From: Tuctoria greenei
Taxonomy: Eukaryota > Streptophyta > Magnoliopsida > Poales > Poaceae
Assembly: GCA_036927565.1 (NCBI GenBank)
Contig: JAYESD010000008.1
Span: 166,804,922-166,868,921 of the forward strand
DNA length: 64,000 bases
Direction: 5' to 3'
Shown one piece after another: positions 11,934 through 23,283 of the stretch. Numbering within the stretch: the first letter of the stretch is position 1; each line of letters begins with the position of its first letter. The notes below the pieces were generated by a model. The model made no database searches, was not told where the DNA came from, and saw only the letters and a program-made list of their open reading frames with translations. Made by a program: the position numbers and the translations under genes.

Positions 11934-14327
11934 ATGTCGTCGAGGAGCAGCAGACGACGAGGGACAGAGGCACGGAGCTTTCTGTCACCGAGAGCCACAA
12001 GAGGAGACGAGGTCTTCCAGGGCAGTCAGCTTAGCGGAGGTAGACGGGCTCAGTTGGTGAGCCATCTGCCGCAGTCGTCAGGTGGCCAGGTAAAGAACAT
12101 TTAATTGCATAAATTATATAATTAATTCTTTATTCTCTAATATGAATCTTTGAAATTGTCAGGATGACTCTATGTTCGAGGACTCAGAGGCTAGGATGCC
12201 TCTTTCGGTGCCTGCTTTGGAGCCTTTTTCTTCGGTGCCTGCTTCAGAGCCTTCTTCTTCGGTGCCTGCTTCAGAGCCTTCTTCTTCAGTGCCACCTTGT
12301 TCAGAGCTAGTGCAGTCGGGTGACCCCACTTCTGGGTCACCTGATGTGGAGCCAGCTGCACAGCGACGGACTAGGAGGCGTGGCTCCTCCTCCGGCTCCT
12401 GCAAACCCAAACGATCAGATCGTTATTCGTCCTATTGGCGAGAAGTAAGTAAATCTTTAACGATTCAGATATTTAAAGGCTTATATATATACTAATTGAG
12501 AATCATATATCAGGGCTTGGGAGGATTGTTCGTTCACAGGGCAGGGACACCACAAGTAGGTGAATTTGGTCTTGGGCAGTCTAGTCCGTTTGCACTACCC
12601 CAGTGTAGTGAACGGACAGCCTGCCACGTCTTGGGACCATTACGCTACGGCCCAGGACCTTGCTTACGGCAACCATTAGGAGGCTGTGTGGCACGACTTT
12701 ATGGTAAGTATGAACAAATATTTGTGTAATACATATTTTTTATAAATTAAATATATTTACTTGTATATTTGTTCTTCCAGGCACGATACCGTTTGGAGAA
12801 CGAGGCCGAGCAGACGGATCAAGCTCGTCTCGTCTTCCATAACTACGCCAGGAAGCTCGTGACTCAGTCCTATCGACGGCTCGCATTCAAGCTACGAAGG
12901 CGTATTTCAAGTTGCATCCGGAGGAGGGTCAGCCGGGGAAGTACAGGGAAGGGGCCGACAAGTACTTGACGGAGGCGCAGTACGCAGAGGTAAAGTGTTT
13001 ATTGTACTTTACTTCATTATATAATTGTGATCAATGCTTTCATTTAATAATAAAATGTGTGCAGGTCGGTGTAGCGTGGCTTGACAGCCGTCCAGACGCG
13101 TACCGTGCCTTGTGTGCTCGTTGGGGGAGTCAAAACTTCCAGGGCGTGTCTAAAACCCGTCGAGAGAGTAGAGGGACGGACGGAAAACACTGTATGGGTG
13201 GGGACGGCTACATACGTCTCGCTAAACGGATGGTAAGTGTGACTTGAATTCTATTCAAGTAATTTTATAATCTTTCATTGTGCTAACATGTATCGATAGG
13301 AGCACGAGAGGGGTCAGGAGCCGTCACCTATTGAGGTGTGGAAGAGGGGTCACTTGGGAAGTGACCCGTCGCAGCCTGAGCAGCTGTCTTCTCAGATGGC
13401 GACTCAGACGTTGGTGAGTTATTTCGTTAACTTATTTGAATTTTCTTTAATAGTTTTAATAATGTTATTTTATTGTGTTTCCAGGCAAAGTACAGGCAGG
13501 AGGCGCGGAGGCTTCGAGGCGAAGAGTTCGATTGGCAGAGCGCGCCAATTGTACCCGAAGCCGCGTATGCAATCGGTGGCGGGAAACCTCACGGACGGTG
13601 AGTTTTGTTAATTTTAATTTACTGTCATGAACCTTGAGTTACAAAAATTTAATCATCTTACTTCGTTGTGCAGGTTGGCCATCTTCGATGTAGTGGTCGA
13701 CTCGAGGCAGGCGTGGGCTTCCTCGAGAGCCTCTTCATCGCAGCAGGGCGGGTCCAGCAGCAGCCGTACGGGACGAGATCTGGAGCTCCAGAGTCTTCGG
13801 GAGGAGCTCCAGAGGACAAAAGAAGCGCTCCGGACTAGGGACGAGATGCAGGCAGCGGCGCTCCGGACTAGGGACGAGATGCAGGCAGCGGCGCTTAGGG
13901 CTAGGGACGAGTATCAAAACTCGTACATGCTACAGTGGCAAGCTGCCTTCCAGGTAAGTTCTGAATGTTGTACTTAATATTTGTAATATACAAATGACAA
14001 TTATAATGATTTGATTTGTATTCGCAGGCTATGAGCGCAGGACAACCGGCCGTGTTTCCGCAGTGGGCGCCGCCATCAACGGAGCTGCCACTGGTGCCGA
14101 CGACAGGAGCACAGGTACAAAATTATTCAAAATAACTAAAACTAGTTAAACTTGTTCAAATTTAGTAAAATATGCATTTTTATACTTATAACTTGTCTAA
14201 CCACACTTGCATATCACATGGATCAGGGACGGAGGCTCAAACTCCGTCGCCCCAGATTCCGGCGCTTGGACGACTGCCGGAGGAAGATTTTCTGAACTCC
14301 GGCGGCAACGGACGGGGTAGCGTGTGA
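11934..14327 (+). pseudogene. Second CACTA 1 gene, Ptta/En/Spm (Transposase_24-like) accessory protein
   Basis: This is a multi-exon gene downstream of TNP2, in the position of TnpA-type accessory proteins. Exons supported by GT/AG borders are 11934-12093, 12163-12444, 12514-12701, 12781-12990, 13065-13231, 13300-13412, 13485-13599, 13675-13953, 14029-14114 and 14227-14327 (ends approximate). The class hallmark is GGDGYIRLAKRM in exon 5, preceded by LEN-type helices (ARYRLENEAEQ). Exon 8 encodes a coiled coil with RTRDEMQAAAL repeated. Lesions: the frame shifts inside exon 2 and again near 12865. In the frame that matches the family, exon 3 has two TAG codons. It would bind the subterminal repeats if intact. 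Confidence 0.75.
13831..13896 (+). repeat. 33-bp in-frame tandem repeat in the coiled coil
   Basis: A 33-bp unit beginning CGGACTAGGGACGAGATGCA occurs twice in tandem, followed by a third diverged copy. Each unit adds one 11-residue RTRDEMQAAAL turn to the predicted coiled coil, so repeat-number changes would not disturb the frame. Confidence 0.85.
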
Positions 14328-15330
14328 TAGCCAGGTTAGCCGATTTGAACTCTATTTGCATCCTTTTTCAATTGTAATACACTTGCTGTAATATTCATTT
14401 TCCCAAAGCCAACAACTCCAAATGAAAGAAAAACAACTATGCACAGAAATTTAGAGCACTCAAATGGCATTGCAAGAAATTTAGATCAATCTTATGCAGT
14501 AGCAACATAGCTTATTCAGCTTACAGTTATAAAGGTGCTTCCTCAATACAACTTGATTTCAAACAGATAGGCAAGCATAGAAACACGGAGTAATTGCCCA
14601 CTTTGCTTCATATTGATATTAAGAAGGTACATCCAAATGGCCAAGTATGTTGCATCACAAAAATTTTAATACTTAATCTAAAGGTACATAACAGGAGTGA
14701 TTCTTTTAATACATTCGTTCTGTACTCTCGTCTGTTAATCTACAAAGGCTTAAGTTCAGACTACGGAGCTTAACAAGAATAGAATGCTTAAGTACAGACA
14801 ACAGAGCTTAACAAGAATAAAACTTAATCTACATAAAGATCAAAGAATCATGAATCATCCCTACAGAGGCTTAAGTACAGACTACAGATTACAGAAGCAT
14901 TAACAGATAAGAAAATAACAGAGAGAATAATAAAAGAAGATATAAACAGATGCCTAGAAAACAGAGGAAGCGAGAAAACAGATGCCTAGAAATCACATTT
15001 CCTGTAAGTTTTACTCAAACACTTGAGCCTGCTGATTCTTCTTTTGTGGTGTGTGACCAGTGTTGCTTCCTTGGAGCACTCGGAGGCCGGGATGGCAATC
15101 TCGTGGGACGACGCGCTGCGGTCAGGGACGAGGCACTTCTAGCACTTCTTGTGAACTCTTATATGTGAAATCTGTGATGTGTGAACTCTTATATGTGAAA
15201 TCTGTGATGTGTGAACTATATGTGAAATCTGTGATCTGTCTACTGTGATTCTGTTTAATATGAATTCTGTAAAATATGTATTGTGATATCTGTGTAATAT
15301 CCATTTTCTATTTTTTTTAAAGCAAAACTT
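14328..15330. other. CACTA 1 3' non-coding region
   Basis: AT-rich DNA with no reading frame of substance. It repeats the words GGCTTAAGTACAGAC and GAGCTTAACAAGAATA around 14740-14880. A short tandem repeat lies at 15151-15238. Confidence 0.5.
15151..15238. repeat. 30-bp tandem repeat, three copies
   Basis: Three head-to-tail copies of a unit containing TGTGAACTCTTATATGTGAA are present. The third lacks 4 bp. It lies between the second CACTA 1 gene and the right subterminal array. Confidence 0.8.
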
Positions 15331-15746
15331 ATAGACGACGGTTTTACACACACCGTCGTCTATAAGGAACTCTTATAGACGACGGGCAGAAGAAACCATC
15401 GTCAATTGGAGCCCTAATGGACGACGGTTTTTCTGTGACCGTCGTCAATAGTGGACCTAATAGACGACGGTTTTCCTGTGACCGCCGTCAATAGTGGACC
15501 TTATAGACGACGGTTCCCCAGCGGCCGTCGTCTATATTGTTTCCACGCTGCCACGTGGCTGAGCTGACTTATTGACGACAGCTAAGTCCGGCCGTCGTCA
15601 ATAAACTATTTGACGACGGTTACCGTCGTCTATAAGGTTACATACGACAAATTATCATAGACGGTCAGGAACCGTCATCTATAAGTGTATACCGTCGTCT
15701 ATAAGTTATAGACGACGGTAATGTCCTTATAGACGACGGTAATTGT
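15331..15746. repeat. CACTA 1 right subterminal repeat array
   Basis: About twenty copies of TATAGACGACGGT or its complement ACCGTCGTCTATA occur with both orientations mixed. Some copies form direct hairpins, for example the pair around 15331-15363. They match the left array and define the element's right side, although no terminal CACTA sequence follows. Confidence 0.85.
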
Positions 15747-15759
15747 CTGACATCATTTA

Positions 15760-15840
15760 TTAATGATTCGAACTTGGACCAATTTTTACCACCTGTGGGA
15801 GTGATTTGAACGTGGACCAATTTTTGCCATATGTGGGAGT
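15760..15840. repeat. Direct repeat just outside CACTA 1
   Basis: Two adjacent, slightly diverged copies of about 38 bp share TGGACCAATTTTT and TGTGGGAGT. No function is visible. Confidence 0.7.
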
Positions 15841-15989
15841 ATGTATGGGAGTATTGTGTGGGAGGAGTGAAGCCACGTTCGGTCTTTCGTACTCAAATGA
15901 GGACAAATGCCAATTTAAGTTAGCTACATTTTGAAAAATCTATTTCTGATGATATTTACAATTAGTGTTTTTTATGTACATTTACATTT

Positions 15990-16135
15990 TGGAAAATCCA
16001 CTAGTGCCAAGAGGTCCTGTTTTCGATGCCGTCTCTCCGCATTGCACATTGCGGGAGTAAGGCTGGCCTTGTATAATTCTTCCCCAGACCTCACCTCGCG
16101 TGAGAGCTTCCCCACTGAGTCCGTCCTTTAGTGTT
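15990..16135 (+). mobile_element. Au-like SINE fragment
   Basis: The segment has a B-box-like GTTTTCGATGCC, then GGAGTAAGGCTGGCC, TTCCCCAGACC and GAGAGCTTCCCCACTGAGTC. This is the order seen in the 3' half of plant Au-type SINEs, whose body reads GGTAAGGCTGC ... CTTCCCCGGACC ... GGAGCTT. The 5' tRNA-related A-box part is not evident, so it is truncated or diverged. The assignment is from remembered family structure. Confidence 0.5.
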
Positions 16136-17696
16136 TTCTATGTACAAAGATGTCCTTTCTTTGTGATATAACTACGTACGGACATGCATAGAGTACAAAT
16201 CTTTAGACAACTCCTTGAAAAAAAAGAACAACCTTCTGCGCCGGTGCAACCTTTTGTTTGGACATGCATAGTGCGGGTGGGGATTTGCACCAGTGGTTCT
16301 GACATATTTCGGATGCGGATTTCATTTGTTACATACGAGTACTCGTCGGACGCTCAAAACTATACAACCGTTAGTCCAGTAACCCACCTTGGGCCTTCGA
16401 TAGCAGAACAGTCGGACAGCCTAGCCCAACAACTGCAACCGGCACACACCCCAGACCCCTCTCCCCCGTAATGGTTGTGTGCCCCCGACGCTCGACCCTC
16501 CTGTTGATTCCTCTCCTCTCCCGATTTCTCCAGACCCGATCTGCCGCCGCCTGTTGCCGACCCGCTTGCTGGACCTCGTTGCCGCCGCCAGGCGCCCTGG
16601 ATCCCGTTGTCACTGTCAGTCGCCCTTGCATCCCACCATCGACCTTGGCCACTCCCCGACACCCGCCGTCGTCAGACACACACCAACACCCGCCACCGCC
16701 TCATCCTCGACCCCTGCCCAGCTCTTGCATTCATCATCAAGTTCGCGCACTGCGATGGACGTTGCAGCGGAGAGGAAGGCGGCACTACCTGGTATCCCTG
16801 TCGCCACCACCTCCTCATCCCCTCCAACCTCTGTCGACCTTACAGCTAGGGACCTAGGGTTTTGTCAGACTCGATGGGTACTCGAAACCCGTCGGGGGCA
16901 TGTTCAGATATAAAATTTCACTCGCAAACTTATTCAATTCGGATGGATTTTTGCTCCACCTGATCCGAACCCGACCTGTTGTCATCCCTATTCGGAGATC
17001 CTTATCTCATAGCACGGATTCATAAGTGGGCGTTGATGCCCGGTAAATGTTGTGTTTCATTTATTCAGCTTATAGTTCTGACGCATCGTTAAGTGCTCGA
17101 CATAACCATATTTTTAATCATGGTACTGGCTGCTCAGATGTTGATCATTGTTCTGACCGCTCAGATGTTGATCCCACTATGCCTCTAAATCAAACAACAG
17201 GTCTATCCTATCCGAGCATATCCCTCAAACCAAGCATATCCTAACCCTCTGCAGCATGTGATTTGATCATGACTGCAGCATCAGAATCATTCACGTTTTA
17301 AATTGCTCATAAATTCAGTTTCAACGACGAGCAGCGAAAACTAATTCCCGTTCAAGTTTCAACAATAACAGCATTCATTTTTGTAGGGAACATAGACATG
17401 ATGAGGCCATCATCACTTGCCGGCGGGGGAGAATCTAAGCCATCGACACAACCTCTCAACAAGCTTACATGCGAAGTATATTCCCTTTCATATATTAATC
17501 GCTGACCTGCATAAGTATTATAGTTGCATAGTTGACCTGCATAAGCTGCATAAGCATCCAGCTTGTCAAAGACCTTCCAGGTTCTCTGTATCTAAGCTCG
17601 GTTTGCTAGATTGCCTGTATCTAAGCTGCACGTCAAAACCGTAGAGGCATTTTTTTTTATAAAGAGTACTTTATTTAACTCATGAGTGTCAAGGTG
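16136..17696. other. Unassigned region with a GC-rich block
   Basis: From 16440 to 16860 a Pro/Ser-rich, C-rich block is open in several plus frames, which looks compositional rather than coding. From 16860 to 16990 there is a GGGTACTCGAAACCCG word. From 17040 to 17640 the DNA is AT-rich without a gene. A T-run at 17651 lies just before CACTA 2. Confidence 0.3.
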
Positions 17697-17985
17697 CACT
17701 ACAGGAAACGTGAACATTTACATCAGCCAAAATAACTTACGTGGGCCAGCCGACGTAAGTTACTTAACTCACGTCAGTGGCTGGAAACCGACGTAAGTTT
17801 AATAATTTACGTCGGCTACAGGCCGCAGCCAACGTACGTAAAAGCGCCGATGGCATTAACGCACTACTGACTTCGGCCAAGGCCCGCAGCCGACGTAAGT
17901 CAATGGACCGATGACAGTTATTCAATAATTATGTCGGCCCAACCCTAGGCCGATGTCAGTTAGCGCGGCTGACGAAAGTAAAGGA
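17697..17985. repeat. CACTA 2 left terminal and subterminal repeats
   Basis: The CACTACAGGAAAC terminus is followed by degenerate ACTTACGTCGGCT or GCCGACGTAAGT words in both orientations, at roughly 17735, 17752, 17775, 17791, 17810, 17885, 17930 and 17952. The repeat word differs from that of CACTA 1, which implies a different accessory-protein specificity. Confidence 0.85.
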
Positions 17986-19599
17986 ATTTACCCTACCCGT
18001 GCGGGCCGCCCGCGCCTACGCACCTCTTCCTCTTCTTCTCTTTTCGACCGCGCGCCTTTCTTCCTCATTTCTCCACGCCGCCGCCCGCACAACGCCACCC
18101 CACCGCCCTCGCGCTCCGCCGTCACACGACCTCCGTCGTTGCGCTCTGCCACCAGGTACGTCGCCTCCCCCTCCTTCTTTGCACACTCGTCCTCCCTCCT
18201 CGAGCTCTGCCTCCCCCCCCCCCCCCCCGCCCACCGATGATGCTATGGCTCCCTCCTTGCCTCCGATGCCCTACACCCCACCCCGAAGAGCACCCGACCC
18301 CACCCCAATGTCGTCCACCCCATCCTGACCACCCTGACGCGCCCCACTCCCATCCCGACGCCCCCACCGCCACCCCGACGCCACCCACCCCCATCTCGAC
18401 GCCGCCATACCCACCCCGACGCCGGCCACCCCCACGCTGATGCCGCCCACCCCATCCCGACCACCCAACGCCCCCACCCCTAGCCCGACGACTCCCATCC
18501 CCACCGCAATGTTGCCGACCCCCACCCCGACGCTGCCCACCCCATTCTGACGCTCGCCACCCCCATCCCGCCACCACGCCCCCACCCCCTCCCCCACCGG
18601 CCGCACCTCTCCACTCGGATTAGGTTTAACTTGCAATGATTTTATCGATTGCATATGATTGAAGTGATTGGATATGAATTGCGATGATTTTATCGATTGG
18701 ATATGAAGTAATTGGAGATGAATTGATGAATTGGAGGTTAATTAGGTTTGAATTGGGATTAATTTAGTTGGTTTGAATTGACCAATATGATTTGAAATTA
18801 CATTTGAATTAGTTGGTTTGAATTTAGGTTTTACTTATATTTGTTTGTTGGATTTCAAATATGATTAACTTAGTTGATTAGTTTAAATTCTTATGCTAAT
18901 TAGATTTATGTTAATTGGTTAGTTTAGTTTAGTTGTTTATTTTTTGTTAAATTGTTTATGTTAATTAGTGTATGGTAATTAGTTTATGTTCACATGTTTA
19001 ATTTGATGTTTAGTTGAGTAATTGACTAATTAATGTTGTAATTGTTTATTATTTAATTTTTTTGATTGGTTCAGTGCTTAACTAATATATATAACTAAAT
19101 GGGCTTCGGCCCGACAATGCCTAACACGGGCCATGTGGGCCCGTCATGGCCCATTTAGTGTGAAGTTAAAGTATGCGTCTAAACGGGCACGAAGGCGAAC
19201 GACAATGATGCAGACGAAAACCACCTGCACGTGTGGATGGCGGACCCCGACGAACCCAGTTCCTGTCTCTCTTATTCTTTCCTCTTTCTCTCTCTCACTC
19301 TTTCCTATCTTTGAAATGGCTCGAAAATGAAAGATTAATGTAATGGCTAAACTTACTTACTCGAAAATGAAAGATTAATGTAACCTACTTACTCGAAAAT
19401 GGCGGGATCCGATGGAGCATAAAGTATGACCCCAAAGCTTGAAGAACTGCACCATTTTTGAGGGTGCAATGTAAAACAAGCGAGGTTATAATATCGGAAT
19501 TTTGTTTGGATTCAGGTTCTGTATCTCGTCATAAGCAAGATAAATTGTGCATAAATTAACGATAATTTCTCCGGCTTTAAACTGCAGAGTCAAACAAGG
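17986..19599. other. CACTA 2 leader with C-rich minisatellite and AT-rich intron
   Basis: A GC-rich first-exon-like block (18000-18200) precedes a C-rich repeat. Between 18600 and 19080 the DNA is AT-rich with recurring TTGAATTAGTTGG-like and GTTTATGTTAATTAG-like words. The region just before the transposase corresponds in outline to the CACTA 1 leader. No protein is called. Confidence 0.5.
18270..18600. repeat. C-rich degenerate minisatellite
   Basis: A unit of about 20-30 bp built on CCCGACGCCACCCACCCCCA recurs about a dozen times with variation. A C-run near 18222 precedes it. Long open frames on both strands here (Gly/Trp-rich on the minus strand) come from the repeat. Confidence 0.75.
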
Positions 19600-22500
19600 G
19601 TGAAGACCGCAGTTGGATGTATACTAGTTGGAAGAGCAGAACTGGTGGTCACTCACATGAGTGGTACACCAAGACAAAAGCTTTTTTGGAACGAGCTTTT
19701 TCGTTGTCAAATAGCGATAAGGTGCGGTGCCCATGTACAAAATGTCGGAAAGGGACGTTTTGGACAAAGTGGAACTTTCGATGCACTTGTGTCAAAATGT
19801 TTACGTATCACATTATGACTTGTGGAACTTCCATGGCGAGACAACTTCTCAAGCTGTACAAGAAGTGGAAGCGGATAATAATGATGGCACAGAGGTTGCT
19901 ATGATAGATGAGATGTTGGAAGCTATACGACCAGAGCTTACGGAGGATCCTCAAACAACGAAGGTTAAAAAGTTCTTCTAACTTCTCAAAGATTCAGAAG
20001 AAGTGCTGCATGGACGCACTAAAATGACAATCCTCACTTTTGTTACTAGCCTTATGACAATTAACTCTAAGCACATCTTTTCTAATAACTATTACAACGA
20101 CCTCACCAATTTGTTCATCGATGTCGTTCCACAACCCCACAAAGTTCCAGAAAATATGTATAAGTCAAAGAAAATTCTTTTCAGTCTCGGTATGAATTGC
20201 GAGAAGATTGATATGTGTCTCGTACAACTACATGCTTTTCAAGAGAGAGCATGCCAATGAGAACAAATGTTTAAAATGTGGTCAACCGAGGTTTGTCGAA
20301 GTTGTTTCTAACGATGGTGATATTGTGAGGACGGAAGTTGCACGTAAGCAGCTTCGTTACTTACCCGTGACACCTAGGTTGAAGCGGTTGTTCCTTTCAA
20401 AAAAAATGTCAGACACATGAGATGGCACAAACAAGGTGGGTGTCTGAACAATAGAGTCATAACACACCCATTCTATGGTGAGGCATGGAAGGTGCTAGAC
20501 CGGTTCGATCCAGAATTCGTTCGTGAAGCGAGAAATGTTCACAATGGGTTGGCGATAGATGAGTTCACGTTGTTCAGCACAAACGCCACACCATACTCTC
20601 ATTGGTCTGTCTTTGTCATTTCGTACAATCTACCACCGACTTTTTGCATGAAGTATGAGTTCATGTTTCTTAACCTCATTGTACCTGGGCCGGATCATCC
20701 TGGGTCACATTTCAATGTAATATAAAACCGTTGATCGAAAAGTTAAAAATATTGTGAACAGGAGTCGAAGCGTACGACTGTTACAAGAAGCAGAAATTCA
20801 ACCTTCGAGCTTCTTATTTATGGTCCGTCCATGATTTTCCGGCATACAACATGTTTTATAGATGGAGCACTCACGTTTGGTTGATGTGTCCGATATGTGC
20901 CTCGGACACCGATTGCTTTTGACTTACCCGGTGACAAGATATCTTACTTCGATTGTCACAGACGTTGGCTGCCTCGGAATCACGTGTTTAGGTAGCAGAG
21001 GAATGTCTTCAGAAAGGACAATGGTGTTACTAAAAGACCACCAAAAGGTCTTAACGGGTCAGAAATATCTAATATGTTGGACATATTGGTACCAGATGAA
21101 GGCCGTCCTGGATATTTCAAAGGGTACGAAGAAAAACATAATTGGACTCACATATGTGGACTTTGAGAGCTACCATATGTGAAGTTGTTGATTCTAAGGC
21201 ACACCATTGATGTCATGCATCAAGAGCGTAACATGGCCAAATGTATCATAACCACATGCATGGACATGACGAGCAAAACGAAAGACAATTTAAAGGCTCG
21301 AAAGGATCTCGTCGAGCTTTGTAACCGTCAAACTATTGATCTCTCCGAAAATGGTGGTAAACTACGCGCTCCTTTCTGTCTTCGACCTAAAGAAAAGAAA
21401 GAAGTTCTCGAATGGTTGCAAATTTTGAAAGTCCCAGATGGTTATGCAGCTAGTTTGAGACAAACCGTGAATGTGAAAACGAGAAAGCTCATTAGGTTGA
21501 AGAGTCATGATTATCACATAATCACAGAAAGATTCTGTCTGTTATGTTTTGGGGCTAGTTTGACGATGCGGTGTGGAAGGTGTTAGCCGAGCTTAGCCAC
21601 TTCTATAGACAACTCTGTGCTAAATAAATCATGTCAGAGATGATGACTAAGTTGGAGAAGGAGATTCCGATACTATTGTGTAAGATGGAAATTGTGTTTC
21701 CTCCATAGTTCTCCAATCCAATGCAACATCTTCCAATTTGAAGCGAAAGTAGGCAGTCTCGTGCAATATAGGTGGATGTATCATATTGAAAGATTACTAA
21801 GATATCTGGAACCAATGGTTGGTAATAGAGCAAGGGTTGAAGGGTGCATCACTGAAGCTTTTACTCTTAAAGAAGTAGGATACTTCTCAAGTGTTTACTT
21901 TGTTGAGGAATACAATGTCAATACTTCGGCAATGCGGCACAATATGGATGAGCAACCTCCTTGTAGCGATCTCTTCATTTTTGCAACATGAGGCACTACT
22001 GTTGGTAGTTACACTTCCTACGATGTTAGCAAAAAAGAAAGGCTTGATGATTTCTTCTACATGTACACTAATATGGAAGAAATGAGAAAATATTTCGAGT
22101 AAGTGTTTCTCTTACATTTATGCTAATCAGCATCTTTTGCAATACATCTATTCTAAAAGGTTTTTTTTCGTACAGTGAGTTCGACAAGCAAAATTGGAGA
22201 CATAAACATCAACCTACGAGCAAACAAATAGAAACGATGCGACTAGAAGGAATAAACGGAGGACCTATTTTTCTTATGTGGTTTCGAGATCATGTAACGT
22301 TTTCTCGTTAACTTATCAATATTAACAACATTTTCTTATATCTTATGAATATTTACTAAGTTTTCTAATAACTTCATATTTTGGACAGTGCAAAAAAGAT
22401 GTCAATTTCCATGAATATTTGCGACAACTATCCTATGGAGTGGTTAAAGTTAGAATTTACAGTCGATATGACGTCAAGGGCTGTCAATTCTGTACAACTC

Positions 22501-23164
22501 AATTTGAATCTCTTCATCCTCTCGCGGCAACATGTAATACTGGAGTTGTGATGAGGGCAGTTGATTTTGAACAACGTGAAACTCATTACTATGGGATCGT
22601 GAAAACATCCTTGAATTTACTTTTGTTGAAAACAAGACAATTCGAGCAGTATTCTTTGAATGTGATTGGTTTGATTCCTCATGGAATTCAACTAAACCAA
22701 TTTGACATGATCGAAGTAAAACACAGGGAATGGTTCAAAGGATTCGATTCGTTGGTTCTTCGACACCAAGTGGATCAAGTGTCCTATCTACCTTATCCAT
22801 GCAATAAACTCAAAGCTTTTTGGGTGGTACATAAGGTGAATCCTCATGAGCGGTTATACGCTCCAGGAGATGATGATTACCATGAGGAAGCTGAGGTTGA
22901 TGAGGTGTACCAAGAGAAAGAGCTGCCAGACTCGTTCTCAGTCGAGCTCGATGTAGGACTCGATGACTTAGTTGGAGACACTCAAGATATCGAGACTGAC
23001 ACGAAAACGGAATCGGAGACAAAAACTGAAGATATCGATGACTTAGTCGAGCCTGCTGATATGCAGAAATGAAAACAAAATGCAATCAAGACAGTCCTGG
23101 AAAAAGAAGATCGATGGGCTGGTTTAAGGAGTAGGGTGCATGACCGTGACGTTGATGAATTTTG
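19600..23164 (+). pseudogene. TNP2-like transposase of CACTA 2, heavily decayed
   Basis: The same domains as in CACTA 1 are found in order. They are a Cys-rich start (CPCTKCRKGTF), the catalytic region (LFSTNATPYSHW, IVPGPDHPGSH, RHTIDVMHQERN), the DUF4218-like part (VQYRWMYHIERLLRYLEPMV, 21750-21830) and the DUF4216-like part from 22393 (SRYDVKGCQFCTTQFE). Exon borders match CACTA 1, for example CGA|GTAAGT at 22099. Reading frame changes occur near 19760, 19980, 20220, 20400, 20720, 21180, 21560 and 21710. Stops include TAA at 19979 and TGA near 23070. Non-functional. It serves as an internal reference for the lesions in CACTA 1. Confidence 0.88.
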
Positions 23165-23283
23165 AAATTTATAAAGTAACGTTTTATTCACTAACTTAAC
23201 ATGAATTTTGTATATTATTCCTTAGCATAATATTCCTTAACATGAATTATCTTGCCATATTAATAAATTATTCCTTACAACAG

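Larger units (their letters stand above)
5839..15746 (+). mobile_element. CACTA (En/Spm) DNA transposon 1, degenerate ends
   Basis: The element is bounded by two arrays of TATAGACGACGGT/TTGACGACGGT subterminal repeats (5849-6137 and 15331-15746), in both orientations. Between them lie a TNP2-type transposase gene and a second gene of the Ptta/En/Spm class, both on the plus strand. That is the standard CACTA layout. The 5' end reads CACAGGAAACACGACAATAG, a degraded form of the usual CACTACAGGAAA terminus. No matching 3' terminus follows 15746, so the 3' end has been lost or has diverged. Target-site duplications cannot be shown. Confidence 0.85.

Noticed and set aside
18016..18654. Gly/Trp/Val-rich minus-strand ORFs
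   Set aside because: They come from a C-rich minisatellite; several frames are open at once and no domain is present.
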